Part shown: one piece after another, positions 26,505 to 34,547 of the stretch | Numbering within the stretch: position 1 is the stretch's first letter | How the letters are laid out: each line of letters starts with the position of its first letter | Assembly (NCBI GenBank): GCA_031401675.1 | Contig: JANNRR010000050.1 | Span: 1 to 64,000, forward strand | DNA length: 64,000 nt | Source of the DNA: JANNRR01 sp031401675 | GTDB lineage: Bacteria; Pseudomonadota; Alphaproteobacteria; Rhodobacterales; Rhodobacteraceae | Direction of reading: 5' to 3' | The notes under the pieces: model-generated | Database searches by the model: none | Seen by the model: only the letters and a program-made list of their open reading frames with translations | Told to the model about the DNA's origin: nothing | Translations under genes and position numbers: made by a program

Positions 26505-27314
26505 GTGCGCATTCGCGTGGGCTGTGAATTGAGCTATGACCTGCCGGCGGATACGCCGATGATTGCGCTGTTGAATGTGCATTACACCCGGTTTTCGGCG
26601 CTGGAGCGCCCGGATCATCTGATCACGGTGCCGCCGGTGCCGATCCAGAGTTACCGGGACAGTTTCGGCAACTGGTGCAGCCGGTTCGTCGCCCCTGCCG
26701 GAGTGTTCCGGATCAGCACCGACGGGGTGGTGGTGGAAGATGGCCAGCCCGACCGCCTGGCACCAGAGGCCCAGCAGCATGCCGTGCAGGATCTGCCCTT
26801 TGAAACATTGCTGTACCTGCAGGGCAGCCGCTACTGCGAGACGGATGTGTTGTCACAAGAAGCGTGGCGGCTGTTTGGCGACGGCCCGGTCGGCTGGCAC
26901 CGGGTGCAGGCAATCTGCGATTTCGTGCACGGGCATCTGGCCTTCAACTACGGGCTGGCGCGGCCGACACGCACCGCCGCCGAGGCCTACCGCGAAAGGT
27001 TGGGCGTTTGCCGGGATTTCGCGCATCTGGCAGTGGCGTTCTGCCGCTGCATGAACATTCCGGCGCGCTATTGCACCGGCTACATCAGCGATATCGGCAC
27101 GCCGCAGCCGTGGGCGCCGGGCGATTTCGCCGCCTGGATGGAAGTGTTCCTGAGCGGGCAGTGGTGGGTGTTCGATCCGCGCAACAACACCCGGCGGATC
27201 GGGCGGGTGCTGATCGCGCAGGGCCGGGATGCGGCGGATGTGCCGCTGACCCAGACCTTCGGGGCGAATATCCTTACCGGGTTCCGGGTCTGGGCCGATG
27301 AACTTCCGGCATGA
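26505..27314 (+). CDS. Transglutaminase-like (cysteine-protease fold) protein
   Basis: A 269-residue cytoplasmic protein. It has an N-terminal beta domain (about 1-100) and a transglutaminase core with the GVCRDFAH motif (nucleophile Cys169) and WVFDPRNN (Asp224). The canonical catalytic His, normally in HAW, is Ala209 here (DFAAWMEVFL). I recall the same AAW form in related alphaproteobacterial proteins, so this may be a subfamily trait. Start GTG 26505 follows GAAAGGACC. Function unknown; members are often annotated as peptidases. Confidence 0.82.
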   Translation: MRIRVGCELSYDLPADTPMIALLNVHYTRFSALERPDHLITVPPVPIQSYRDSFGNWCSRFVAPAGVFRISTDGVVVEDGQPDRLAPEAQQHAVQDLPFETLLYLQGSRYCETDVLSQEAWRLFGDGPVGWHRVQAICDFVHGHLAFNYGLARPTRTAAEAYRERLGVCRDFAHLAVAFCRCMNIPARYCTGYISDIGTPQPWAPGDFAAWMEVFLSGQWWVFDPRNNTRRIGRVLIAQGRDAADVPLTQTFGANILTGFRVWADELPA

Positions 27315-27336
27315 TGTCCGACACGGCCCGGGCCGG

Positions 27337-28329
27337 CTATTGCCCGGCGACCTGCAGCACCACCTTGCCGATATGCTCACCCTCCAGCCGCCGGTGGGCA
27401 GCTGGCGCATCGGCCAGGGGAAACGTGCTGTCGATAACCGGCGCGACGCGGCCGGAGTTCAGAAGCGGCCAGACGCTTGCCTCCAGCCCCTCGGCGATGC
27501 GCGACTTGGCCAGATCGGATTGCGGGCGCAGGGTGGAACCGGTGATGGTCAGGCGACGCATCATCACCTCGGCAAAGTTCAGTTCGACTGCGGGGCCCAG
27601 CAGAAAGGCGATCTGCACCAGACGGCCATCATCGGCCAGGGCCTTGACGTTGCGCGGCAGATAGGGGCCGCCGACCATGTCAAGGATCAGGTCGGCACCG
27701 CCTTCGGCCCGCAGAACCTCCAGGTAATCCTCGGTGCGGTAATTGATCGCCCGTTCGGCCCCGAGGGTAAGGCAGGTGGCGCATTTCTGGTCCGACCCGG
27801 CGGTGGTGAATACCCGGGCCCCAAAGGCTGCGGCCAGCTGGATGGCGGTGGTGCCGATGCCCGAGGTGCCGCCGTGGACGAGGAAGCGCTCGCCGGCCTT
27901 CAGGCCGCCGCGTGTGAAGACGTTGCTCCAGACGGTAAAGAAGGTTTCGGGCAGGCAGGCGGCCTGCATCAACGACAGGCCCGCCGGGACTGGCAGGGCG
28001 TGGGCGGCGGCGGTGACGGCATATTCGGCGTAGCCGCCGCCGGGCAGCAGGGCGCAGACCGCGTCGCCCTCGGCCCAGCGGGTGACACCAGGGCCGACGG
28101 CGGCGACGTGGCCGGCGCATTCCAGGCCCGGCAGGTCCGATGCGGTGGGCGGCGGGGCATAGGCACCGGCGCGCTGCAGCGCATCGGGGCGGTTGATGCC
28201 GGCATAGGCGATCCGGATCAGGATCTGGCCGTGCCCGGCAACCGGCACCGGGCGGGTGGTCAGTTTCAGAACCTCCGGGCCGCCGGGCGTGGTGATTTCC
28301 ACGGCGCGCATGGTGTGGGGCAGCGGCAT
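27337..28329 (-). CDS. NAD(P)H quinone oxidoreductase, zeta-crystallin/PIG3 type
   Basis: A 330-residue medium-chain dehydrogenase/reductase without the structural zinc cysteines. It has a GroES-like N-terminal half (about 1-125; INRPDALQRAG) and a Rossmann half with VHGGTSGIGTTAIQLA for NADPH binding (about 150-170). These enzymes reduce quinones or enones in the cytoplasm. It is convergent with the transglutaminase-like gene and lies downstream of COQ9 on the same strand (46-bp gap), so it may share its transcript. Confidence 0.88.
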   Translation of the reverse strand: MPLPHTMRAVEITTPGGPEVLKLTTRPVPVAGHGQILIRIAYAGINRPDALQRAGAYAPPPTASDLPGLECAGHVAAVGPGVTRWAEGDAVCALLPGGGYAEYAVTAAAHALPVPAGLSLMQAACLPETFFTVWSNVFTRGGLKAGERFLVHGGTSGIGTTAIQLAAAFGARVFTTAGSDQKCATCLTLGAERAINYRTEDYLEVLRAEGGADLILDMVGGPYLPRNVKALADDGRLVQIAFLLGPAVELNFAEVMMRRLTITGSTLRPQSDLAKSRIAEGLEASVWPLLNSGRVAPVIDSTFPLADAPAAHRRLEGEHIGKVVLQVAGQ

Positions 28330-28374
28330 TGCTTGGCTTTCGGGTACGGCAGAGGTTGCGGGTGCGGCGGGCTT

Positions 28375-29130
28375 TCAGGTACGGCGGGGCCAGTGCCCGG
28401 GAAAATCGGTGCGGGCCTGGCGGGTCGGCGCCCTGATCTGGCCCATCAGCCAGTTGGCGGGACCCAGCAGCGGTTTCAGGACCGGATTTTCGTTGACCGA
28501 CGCCTTCAGCTTTTCGAACTGCATCACGTTTTCGATCCGACGGTCGAGAAAGTCCCACGTCGCCTGCTGGCTGGCGCTGGTATCGCCCAGCCAGAACAGC
28601 ACGGTGGCGGCATAGACGCCGGCAAGGATCGCGCGTTTGGAGTACCAGTTTAGGTCATCCGAGGTGTCGCCAAGCTCTGTCCAGATCAGATCGGCGGTGC
28701 CCCAGATCGCCTTTGCCCCTTCGGGCGCGTGTTGCGGCAGGGCAAACAGCGCGGTGCCACGGCGCACCACTTCCTTGTCGGGCGTGGCCTCCAGCCGAAA
28801 ACGGACAGCGCTGGCGATGCGGTCGCGGAACCGCAGACCGGCGAGGTCGGCGCTGCGAAGCCGGCCAAGCATCGCGGCATCGCCGGCGGTGTGGTAGGCA
28901 AGGGCGAGGTCGAGCGCACCGCGCGGGCAGATGGCGCGGGCCAGCGGTGCGGCGATGCCGGTATCCTGCACGGCGGCGCGAAACGTCGCCTCGGACCAGC
29001 CATCGAACGGCACGTGCGGCAGGGCAGCGGCGAGCAGGGCGGATCTGGGATCGTCGCCGGGATTGTCGCCATGAGTGTCGGCTGCAAGGTCGGGCAGATC
29101 ACCGGTTGCATCATCGGTCGGGTCGGGCAT
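28375..29130 (-). CDS. COQ9 family protein (ubiquinone biosynthesis)
   Basis: A 251-residue COQ9 homologue. An acidic, variable N terminus (1-30) precedes the conserved domain starting RSALLAAALPHVPFDGWSEATF. It includes LDLALAYHTAGD and the C-terminal SKRAILAGVYAATVLFWLGD segment that forms the lipid-binding helices. COQ9 binds lipids and assists Coq7 hydroxylation in ubiquinone synthesis. Of two adjacent ATGs (29133, 29130), 29130 has better spacing to GAGG. It is divergent from rpsU, a neighbourhood I recall as frequent in alphaproteobacteria. Confidence 0.87.
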   Translation of the reverse strand: MPDPTDDATGDLPDLAADTHGDNPGDDPRSALLAAALPHVPFDGWSEATFRAAVQDTGIAAPLARAICPRGALDLALAYHTAGDAAMLGRLRSADLAGLRFRDRIASAVRFRLEATPDKEVVRRGTALFALPQHAPEGAKAIWGTADLIWTELGDTSDDLNWYSKRAILAGVYAATVLFWLGDTSASQQATWDFLDRRIENVMQFEKLKASVNENPVLKPLLGPANWLMGQIRAPTRQARTDFPGHWPRRT

Positions 29131-29242
29131 CATCACCTCGGTCGGCTGCAAGGTTGGGTGGTAGACAAGAATGCGCGGCCTTGCTATAGGGCCACATCCT
29201 GCGATCAACGCAAATCTAACTTAGGAAGGTGGTGAAAACCAC

Positions 29243-29449
29243 ATGCAGGTAAGTGTTCGCGATAATAATGTCGATCAGGCTCTTCGTGCGCTGAAAAAGA
29301 AGCTTCAGCGTGAAGGGGTGTTTCGGGAAATGAAGCTGAAGCAGCATTTCGAGAAACCCTCGGTCAAGAGAGCCCGTGAGAAAGCCGAGGCAATTCGCCG
29401 GGCGCGCAAACTCGCCCGGAAGAAGCTGCAGCGCGAAGGCGGGCTTTAG
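29243..29449 (+). CDS. rpsU: 30S ribosomal protein S21
   Basis: A 68-residue, very basic protein. MQVSVRDNNVDQALRALKKKL and the FEKPSVKRAREKAEAIRRARK helix are diagnostic of bacterial S21. AGGAAGGTGG lies about 11-13 bases before the ATG. It is monocistronic with a strong terminator just behind it. Confidence 0.97.
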   Translation: MQVSVRDNNVDQALRALKKKLQREGVFREMKLKQHFEKPSVKRAREKAEAIRRARKLARKKLQREGGL

Positions 29450-29474
29450 TCCGGCATCCAAGGACCATGAATGA

Positions 29475-29505
29475 CCCCCGTGCTTGCGCCCGGGGGTTTT
29501 TCTTT
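29475..29505 (+). terminator. Intrinsic terminator of rpsU
   Basis: CCCCCG (29475-29480), a 10-base loop and CGGGGG (29491-29496), followed directly by TTTTTCTTT. This is a textbook rho-independent terminator 25 bases after the rpsU stop. Confidence 0.88.
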
Positions 29506-29508
29506 GCG

Positions 29509-29543
29509 CGTAACATGCGTGTTACGACGATCAAATCATTGAT
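29509..29543. promoter_or_regulatory. Cluster of two palindromes without an adjacent gene start
   Basis: CGTAACA-TGCG-TGTTACG (29509-29526) has 7-bp arms and a 4-base centre. ATCAA-ATCA-TTGAT (29530-29543) follows immediately. Both have the size of dimeric regulator operators and sit in an AT-rich stretch, yet the next feature is the 3' end of a gene remnant. They may be left over from a lost promoter. Confidence 0.45.
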
Positions 29544-29577
29544 AACATACAATAATTGACGTGACATTCAGGTTTTG

Positions 29578-30024
29578 TTAACCGCGATCAGGGGCCCGCT
29601 TGGCCAGAAACGCATCCTCGGCCGCATAGTCGAACGGGTCATGGCCGTATTGTCCGAACACCGGGAACAGCGTCCGCCAGTCGGCGTTGGCGGTTGCCGA
29701 AACCAGCCAGCGCACCAGATCGGCGACGGTTTCGGCATAGGGCGGGCAGGTCCAGCCAAGCGCGCGAGCGGCGCTGCAGTCGACGGTGAACAGGGCCGGG
29801 ACCGACCACGGCGAGGCCCCGACATGAAGCGGCGGCGGGCCGGAAAACGGCACGAGGGGAATCGGGCGGCCAAGCGCCGTGGCCACGGCTGCGGCGATAC
29901 CGGCGACCGTCGGCGGGTCCGGGTCGGCGACATTCAGCACGCGGCGGCCGGGATTTTCCATGCACATCGCGGTCAGCGCAGCGATGCCGCTGGCGGCAGA
30001 GGTGTGGACCAGCGGCAACAGAGG
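29578..30024 (-). pseudogene. NAD-dependent epimerase/dehydratase, C-terminal fragment
   Basis: The last ~148 codons match the end of extended short-chain epimerases/dehydratases (LPLVHTS, NPGRRVLNVADPDPPTV, and a closing Trp/Tyr-rich tail). The Rossmann half with GxxGxxG and the catalytic YxxxK is absent. Homology stops at a G-run (30021-30030); upstream codons are Pro/Arg-rich and not protein-like although the frame stays open to 30396. I read this as a truncated gene whose 5' part was lost. Confidence 0.65.
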
Positions 30025-30511
30025 GGGGGGGAGGCGTGCGGAGAGCCGTGCGGAAGGAGGCGGCCGGCCGGTGCCCCGGCTTGTGATTGGCCGGTGCTTT
30101 TGCGCCGGGCACGGTCTCGGGCGCGTCCGGTTTTGCCGGGGATACGCCTGATTGCCCGAAGCGGTTGACCCTTCAAGCAAAGGCACTGCGATTTGCGGGT
30201 GCGGCACATCCGATCGCAACGAAAGACGCGGACCGATCAGGGGACCGTCACCCGGGCCGTTGCCTGAAGGCGCGAGCCGCAGGGCAAGGGGATCGGGCTT
30301 GGTGCCGTGTTCGGGAAATCGGGGCGCGTCTGCCTCGGCGGGCGCACACTGCGCGCATGCCCGGGGGCAAGTAGGCGCGCCACGATCTGATTGCAATCAA
30401 ATCGGGCAAGAAGGTGAAATCGGGCCCCTGCCCTTTGCGCCATAAGCAGGGGGACTTCGCTCCCTCCTCAAAACCCCTTGTCATGGCGTTCCGACCAGAA
30501 GGCACCACGCC
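30025..30511. other. Non-coding stretch upstream of the epimerase remnant
   Basis: About 490 bases with no recognisable gene, between the truncated epimerase and the 3' end of the RTX gene. It contains one FNR-box-like site (30386-30399). It is probably degraded sequence left by a deletion. Confidence 0.4.
30386..30399 (-). promoter_or_regulatory. FNR-box-like site
   Basis: Read on the minus strand the site is TTGAT-TGCA-ATCAG, nine of ten matches to the FnrL consensus TTGAT-N4-ATCAA. It sits inside a near-perfect 20-bp palindrome (30384-30403). No intact gene begins next to it; the epimerase remnant lies 360 bases further down the minus strand. Confidence 0.45.
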
Positions 30512-32383
30512 TCAGATCAGCACGAAATCAATGGCCGCCAGCGCCAGACCCGGGGTCAGGACGGCAAAAAGCACGGCGGCGGCGGCCCCGTTGGCATCGG
30601 CATCGTAGGACAGATTGCCGGTGGCGGCGTCATAGATCAACCGGTCGTTGGCATCGATTGCCGCTGTTCCAATTCGGACTTCGCCCGCTGTCAGGGTCGG
30701 GCCAAGGGCGGACCATTGTGCCCCGGACAGGCCGATCCGGTCGAGGCCACGGTTGAAATCGAAGATGCTGTCGACATTGGTCGCCGCGTTCAGCGCGGTC
30801 GAGAACACGAACCGGTCGGCCCCGGTATCGCCGCGCAAAGTGTCGTTGCCAAGGCCGCCGTCCAGCGTGTCGTCGCCGCCCATGCCGCGCAACAGGTTGG
30901 TGACACTGTTGCCGCGGATGCTGTCGCCGGCCCCGCCGCCGGTGACATTCTCGATCAGGCGCAGTCTGTCCTCGGCGACGCCGCCGACAAATACGGTGGT
31001 GAGGGCGTTTGGGCCGGCCATCGCCACGCTGACCGCCAGCAGTTTTTCGGCGTAAATGGCGGTGTCGCGGCCGGTGCCGCCGTCCAGCGTATCGTTGCCG
31101 GTGCCACCGGTCAGCCGGTCGTTGCCGCCCCGACCGGTCAGAAGATCATTGCCGCCATCGCCATTCAGCGAGTCGCCGGGCCCGAATTCGGTGCCCCAGA
31201 ACTTCTCGGCGTAGGCTTGCCCCACCCAAGTGACCGGCGCGGGGCGCGGGTCGAACACCTGACCCAGCACGTCGCCATCGACCTGCTCTGCCCAGGTCAC
31301 CAGGAATCGGCCATCGATAAGGCCGGTAACATCGGGGTTGAACTCTGCCCCCGTGGCACTCGGCTTGACCACAAACGGCACATCCACCGCGACGCCCGCC
31401 GCGTCATACACCCGTGCCATCACATCAAAGCTGGTGAAGGGGGTGGTGCGAAACTCTGTCCACACCGCCACGAAACCACCGCCGAATTGCATCGCCGCCA
31501 CCCGCACCTCGCTTTGCGTGAAGGTCGAGGAGGTGAGGGCCTGCGCTGCACCGCTTTCAATGCGCAGGAACACGTCGCCGGCATCTTCCCACACCACGAC
31601 GCGCCCGGCCGTGGTTTCGGCGATATCGGGGCCACTGGCCGACTCGAGGTTGCCCGCGCCGTTCACCTTGGTGCCACCATCGGCGAAATCCGGCACGGGA
31701 AGCGCCCCGGTGATGGAGCGGGTATAGATCCCGTCGCCCGACGGACTTGCGAGATCATCGCCGCCATTGTCATCCCACACGACGGAAAGGCGGTTGCCGA
31801 GAACATCGAGCGCGCTGGATGTATCGCCGCCGACATTGCCGCTGAGCCGCACGATGGCACTTGTTGCCACCCCAAGGCCATCGAAGCTGCGGGCCACGAC
31901 GGAATCCTCGGTATTGGTGCCCAGCCCATTGGTTGTCCCGTTGCGGTCGGTCCAGGCGATGACAAAGCCGCCATTGGCCGTGCCGATCACGGAGGGCTGC
32001 GATTGCAGTTCGGTCGCATCGGTCGTGGCGAGACCGCTGGCCACCGCGGCCCCCGAAGCGTCGAACAGCTGATAGCGGACGTTGCCCAGAGCATCCGTGG
32101 CGAAATCCTGCCAGACGATGACGAACCCGCCGCCTCTCAGCGCCGTAACATCGGGCGTGGTCTGTTTGCCGGTGGTGACGGAGTTGGTGGTCAGTTCGGA
32201 GGAGAGGGCCGTTGCATCGTAATCGAAGATCCGGTGCCGGACATCGCCGCTGTTGCTGCCGATATCGTACCAGGTGACAACCACGCGCCCATCGCGCAAG
32301 GTTGCCAGTCTGGCCTCGGGGCCATTGTTGCCATTAGCGGCGGATATCACGAATTGCGAGCCGATACGCAAGGGAAAGGTCAT
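30512..32383 (-). CDS. RTX-type calcium-binding secreted protein
   Basis: A 623-residue protein without a Sec signal. Residues 1-380 form repeated beta units with VVTWYD-, FVIVWQD-, FVIAWTD- and FVAVWTE-like strands, as in large secreted Rhodobacteraceae RTX proteins. The C-terminal part carries GGxGxDxxx nonapeptides in two clusters (GGNDLLTGRGGNDRLTGGTG and GGDDTLDGGLGNDTLRGD), then a FDFNRGLDRI-type end. RTX proteins are exported by type I secretion and fold on binding calcium outside. No type I exporter genes are in the window. Function otherwise unknown. Confidence 0.87.
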   Translation of the reverse strand: MTFPLRIGSQFVISAANGNNGPEARLATLRDGRVVVTWYDIGSNSGDVRHRIFDYDATALSSELTTNSVTTGKQTTPDVTALRGGGFVIVWQDFATDALGNVRYQLFDASGAAVASGLATTDATELQSQPSVIGTANGGFVIAWTDRNGTTNGLGTNTEDSVVARSFDGLGVATSAIVRLSGNVGGDTSSALDVLGNRLSVVWDDNGGDDLASPSGDGIYTRSITGALPVPDFADGGTKVNGAGNLESASGPDIAETTAGRVVVWEDAGDVFLRIESGAAQALTSSTFTQSEVRVAAMQFGGGFVAVWTEFRTTPFTSFDVMARVYDAAGVAVDVPFVVKPSATGAEFNPDVTGLIDGRFLVTWAEQVDGDVLGQVFDPRPAPVTWVGQAYAEKFWGTEFGPGDSLNGDGGNDLLTGRGGNDRLTGGTGNDTLDGGTGRDTAIYAEKLLAVSVAMAGPNALTTVFVGGVAEDRLRLIENVTGGGAGDSIRGNSVTNLLRGMGGDDTLDGGLGNDTLRGDTGADRFVFSTALNAATNVDSIFDFNRGLDRIGLSGAQWSALGPTLTAGEVRIGTAAIDANDRLIYDAATGNLSYDADANGAAAAVLFAVLTPGLALAAIDFVLI

Positions 32384-32506
32384 CCGAAATCACTCCAACA
32401 GATGCGAACGAGAGGGCTTCATCGCCAAGAATCAACACGATACCGTGCCCAAAATCATCACGAATCTACCAATCAAATCAAGTCCGGTCAAATCACGCGT
32501 GCGGAT

Positions 32507-32536
32507 ATTGCCCCAGAGGCGGACCCTTGGGGCAAT
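32507..32536 (-). terminator. Hairpin after phoX
   Basis: ATTGCCCCA (32507-32515) and TGGGGCAAT (32528-32536) form a perfect 9-bp stem 26 bases after the phoX stop on the minus strand. No long T-run follows, so termination efficiency is uncertain. It also separates phoX from the RTX gene. Confidence 0.55.
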
Positions 32537-32561
32537 ACCTGATGCTCGACCGTGGCTCCGG

Positions 32562-34475
32562 TCAGGCGGCGACTTCGCTGCCGTCGGTACGCTGGATGGC
32601 GACAACGGCCGGGCGGGGCACGTTGTCGCCCTTGAAGTCCGGCCAGCGGGTGCTGGCGTTGGCCAGCACGTCGGCATCTTCGGCCGGGTGTTGCACCGAA
32701 ACAAACAGCGTGGTGCCGTCAGGTGTGAAGCAGGGGCCGGTGCATTCCGCACCATGCGGGGCGGTGAACAGCAGCTTGGGCAGACCTCGCGCCGGGCCTT
32801 CGGTATCGACACCGTAGATGCCGTCGGGGATGTCGAAATCATTGGCGCCGTCGGTGGCCACGAACATCCGGCCCTTGGGGTCGAAGGTCAGGTTGTCGGG
32901 ATTGACGAACCAGCCATCCTCGGAGGTGCCGGGGTGGAACTGCGCGCCATGCGCCGGGTCCTTTGGGTTGCCGGCCAGCACGAACAGATCCCAGGTGAAG
33001 GTATCGGCGGTGTGGTCGGCATCCTTGCCGGCGCCACCGGGCGGGATCATCTCGACGATATGGCCATAGTGGTTTTCCGGGCGGGTGTTGACCGGGTTCA
33101 GCTTGTCGGCGGTCATCTTCTTGTTCTTGGTCATCAGCGCATAGACCCGGCCGGTGACCGGGTTCGGCTCCATGTCTTCGGGCCGGTCCATCGGGGTCGC
33201 GCCAAGCGCATCGGCGGCCAGACGGGTTTTCAACAGCACATCGGCCTGCGTTGCAAAGCCGTTTTCCGCCGTCAGCGGTCCGGTGCCCTGCACCAGCGGC
33301 AGCCAGGTCAGGGTGCCGTCGGCGTTGAACACGGCCACCGAAAGGGTGCCCGCATCCAGAATATCCTTGCCCGAGGCCGGGTTGGCCGGATCGTAGGCGG
33401 CTTCGGTCACGAAGCGGTAGACATATTCAAAGTAATCGTCGTCGCCCATGTAGACGACGACGCGGCCATCCTTGTTCAGCACCGTGGTCGCGGCTTCGTG
33501 CGCCATCCGGCCCAGGGCAGTGCGCTTGACCGGCATCGAGGCGGGGTCATAGGGGTCGATCTCCACCACCCAGTCGAACCGGTTCGGCTCGTTCGGCTCG
33601 ACCTCGACGTTGAAACGGGTGTCGAACCGGGCGCGGCTGTAATAGTCGGAGCCGTCATAGCCGTAGCGGTCCAGCACATCGGCGAACGGCGTCTTGGCGA
33701 TGTCGCCGCCGAACGTATCGGAAGCGCCTTCCTCGCAGGTCAGCACCGTGCCCCACGGCGTCACACCGCCACCGCAGTTGTAGTTGGTGCCGCGCACCAT
33801 GCGGCCTTCGGGGTCATAGCTCGTCTTCATCCAGTCATGCCCGGCGACCGGGCCCGAGATGGCCATCGGGGTTTCCAGCGTCAGGCGGCGGTTCATCGCG
33901 CTGTCCTGCACCACCGACCAGACGCCAGCCTCGCGCTTGACCTCGACGATCGAATGGCCGATCGCCATGTTGCACAGCGACACCTGTTCGGCGGTCATCT
34001 TGGCTGCGCCGACGTCATCGTCCGGCAGATCTTCGAACATCACGTTGAAGCTGACATATTCGTTGTTGACGCACAGCAGGCCGTTATCGGAGTTTTGAGA
34101 TCCGCGCGGCAGCGGCATGTAGGCGATGAAATCGCAGTTGTAGCCAAAGCGTTCGGCTTGGGCGGCGGCATCAAGGCCGGCACGGTCGAACGCGCCCTGC
34201 CCGGCTTTCATCGGATCGCCCCAGGCGGCGACCACGTCGGCCCTGTAGCCGTCGGCGACCCGGTGCTTGTCGTCATAGACCCGCTTGAGTTCGGTGAACA
34301 TCAGCGAGGATTGCGCATCCTGGGCAAAAGCCTGACCCGAGAACAGCGAGCCGACGAAGCCCGATGCTGCCACCGCGCCAAGCGTGGCACCGGAGCCGAG
34401 CAGGAAGCCGCGGCGCGATACGCGCTCGGCGATGATGTGGTTGATATCGGGACGGTCAGTCGTGCGGCTGCGCAT
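32562..34475 (-). CDS. phoX: PhoX-type alkaline phosphatase, Tat-exported
   Basis: A 637-residue periplasmic phosphatase of the PhoX/DUF839 family that releases phosphate from organic esters using Fe and Ca. It has a twin-arginine signal (SRRGFLLGSGATLG) ending near AFAQ. The core has the conserved GTNYNCGGGVTPWGTVLTCEE block, DPKGRMFVATDG, and the ECTGPCFTPDG segment near the end. I start at ATG 34475, preceded by GGAG; the open frame extends 10 codons further. A Pho-box-like site lies 46-64 bases upstream, consistent with PhoB control. Confidence 0.92.
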   Translation of the reverse strand: MRSRTTDRPDINHIIAERVSRRGFLLGSGATLGAVAASGFVGSLFSGQAFAQDAQSSLMFTELKRVYDDKHRVADGYRADVVAAWGDPMKAGQGAFDRAGLDAAAQAERFGYNCDFIAYMPLPRGSQNSDNGLLCVNNEYVSFNVMFEDLPDDDVGAAKMTAEQVSLCNMAIGHSIVEVKREAGVWSVVQDSAMNRRLTLETPMAISGPVAGHDWMKTSYDPEGRMVRGTNYNCGGGVTPWGTVLTCEEGASDTFGGDIAKTPFADVLDRYGYDGSDYYSRARFDTRFNVEVEPNEPNRFDWVVEIDPYDPASMPVKRTALGRMAHEAATTVLNKDGRVVVYMGDDDYFEYVYRFVTEAAYDPANPASGKDILDAGTLSVAVFNADGTLTWLPLVQGTGPLTAENGFATQADVLLKTRLAADALGATPMDRPEDMEPNPVTGRVYALMTKNKKMTADKLNPVNTRPENHYGHIVEMIPPGGAGKDADHTADTFTWDLFVLAGNPKDPAHGAQFHPGTSEDGWFVNPDNLTFDPKGRMFVATDGANDFDIPDGIYGVDTEGPARGLPKLLFTAPHGAECTGPCFTPDGTTLFVSVQHPAEDADVLANASTRWPDFKGDNVPRPAVVAIQRTDGSEVAA

Positions 34476-34521
34476 GGCAATGCTCCTGTTGCGGGGGAAT
34501 GCCAAAGCCTAGCGATTCCTG

Positions 34522-34539
34522 ATGACAGGTCGGTAACAA
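34522..34539 (-). promoter_or_regulatory. Pho-box-like PhoB site upstream of phoX
   Basis: The minus strand reads TTGTTAC-CGAC-CTGTCAT. The second heptamer matches the PhoB consensus CTGTCAT exactly, the first in four of seven positions, with the correct 4-base spacing. It lies between the GH3 gene stop and the phoX start. Confidence 0.55.
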
Positions 34540-34547
34540 GTCGGGCG

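Noticed and set aside
29578..30396. Full 272-codon frame as an intact epimerase
   Set aside because: Only the last ~148 codons resemble an epimerase; the front lacks the Rossmann motif and is Pro/Arg-rich, so it was called a remnant.
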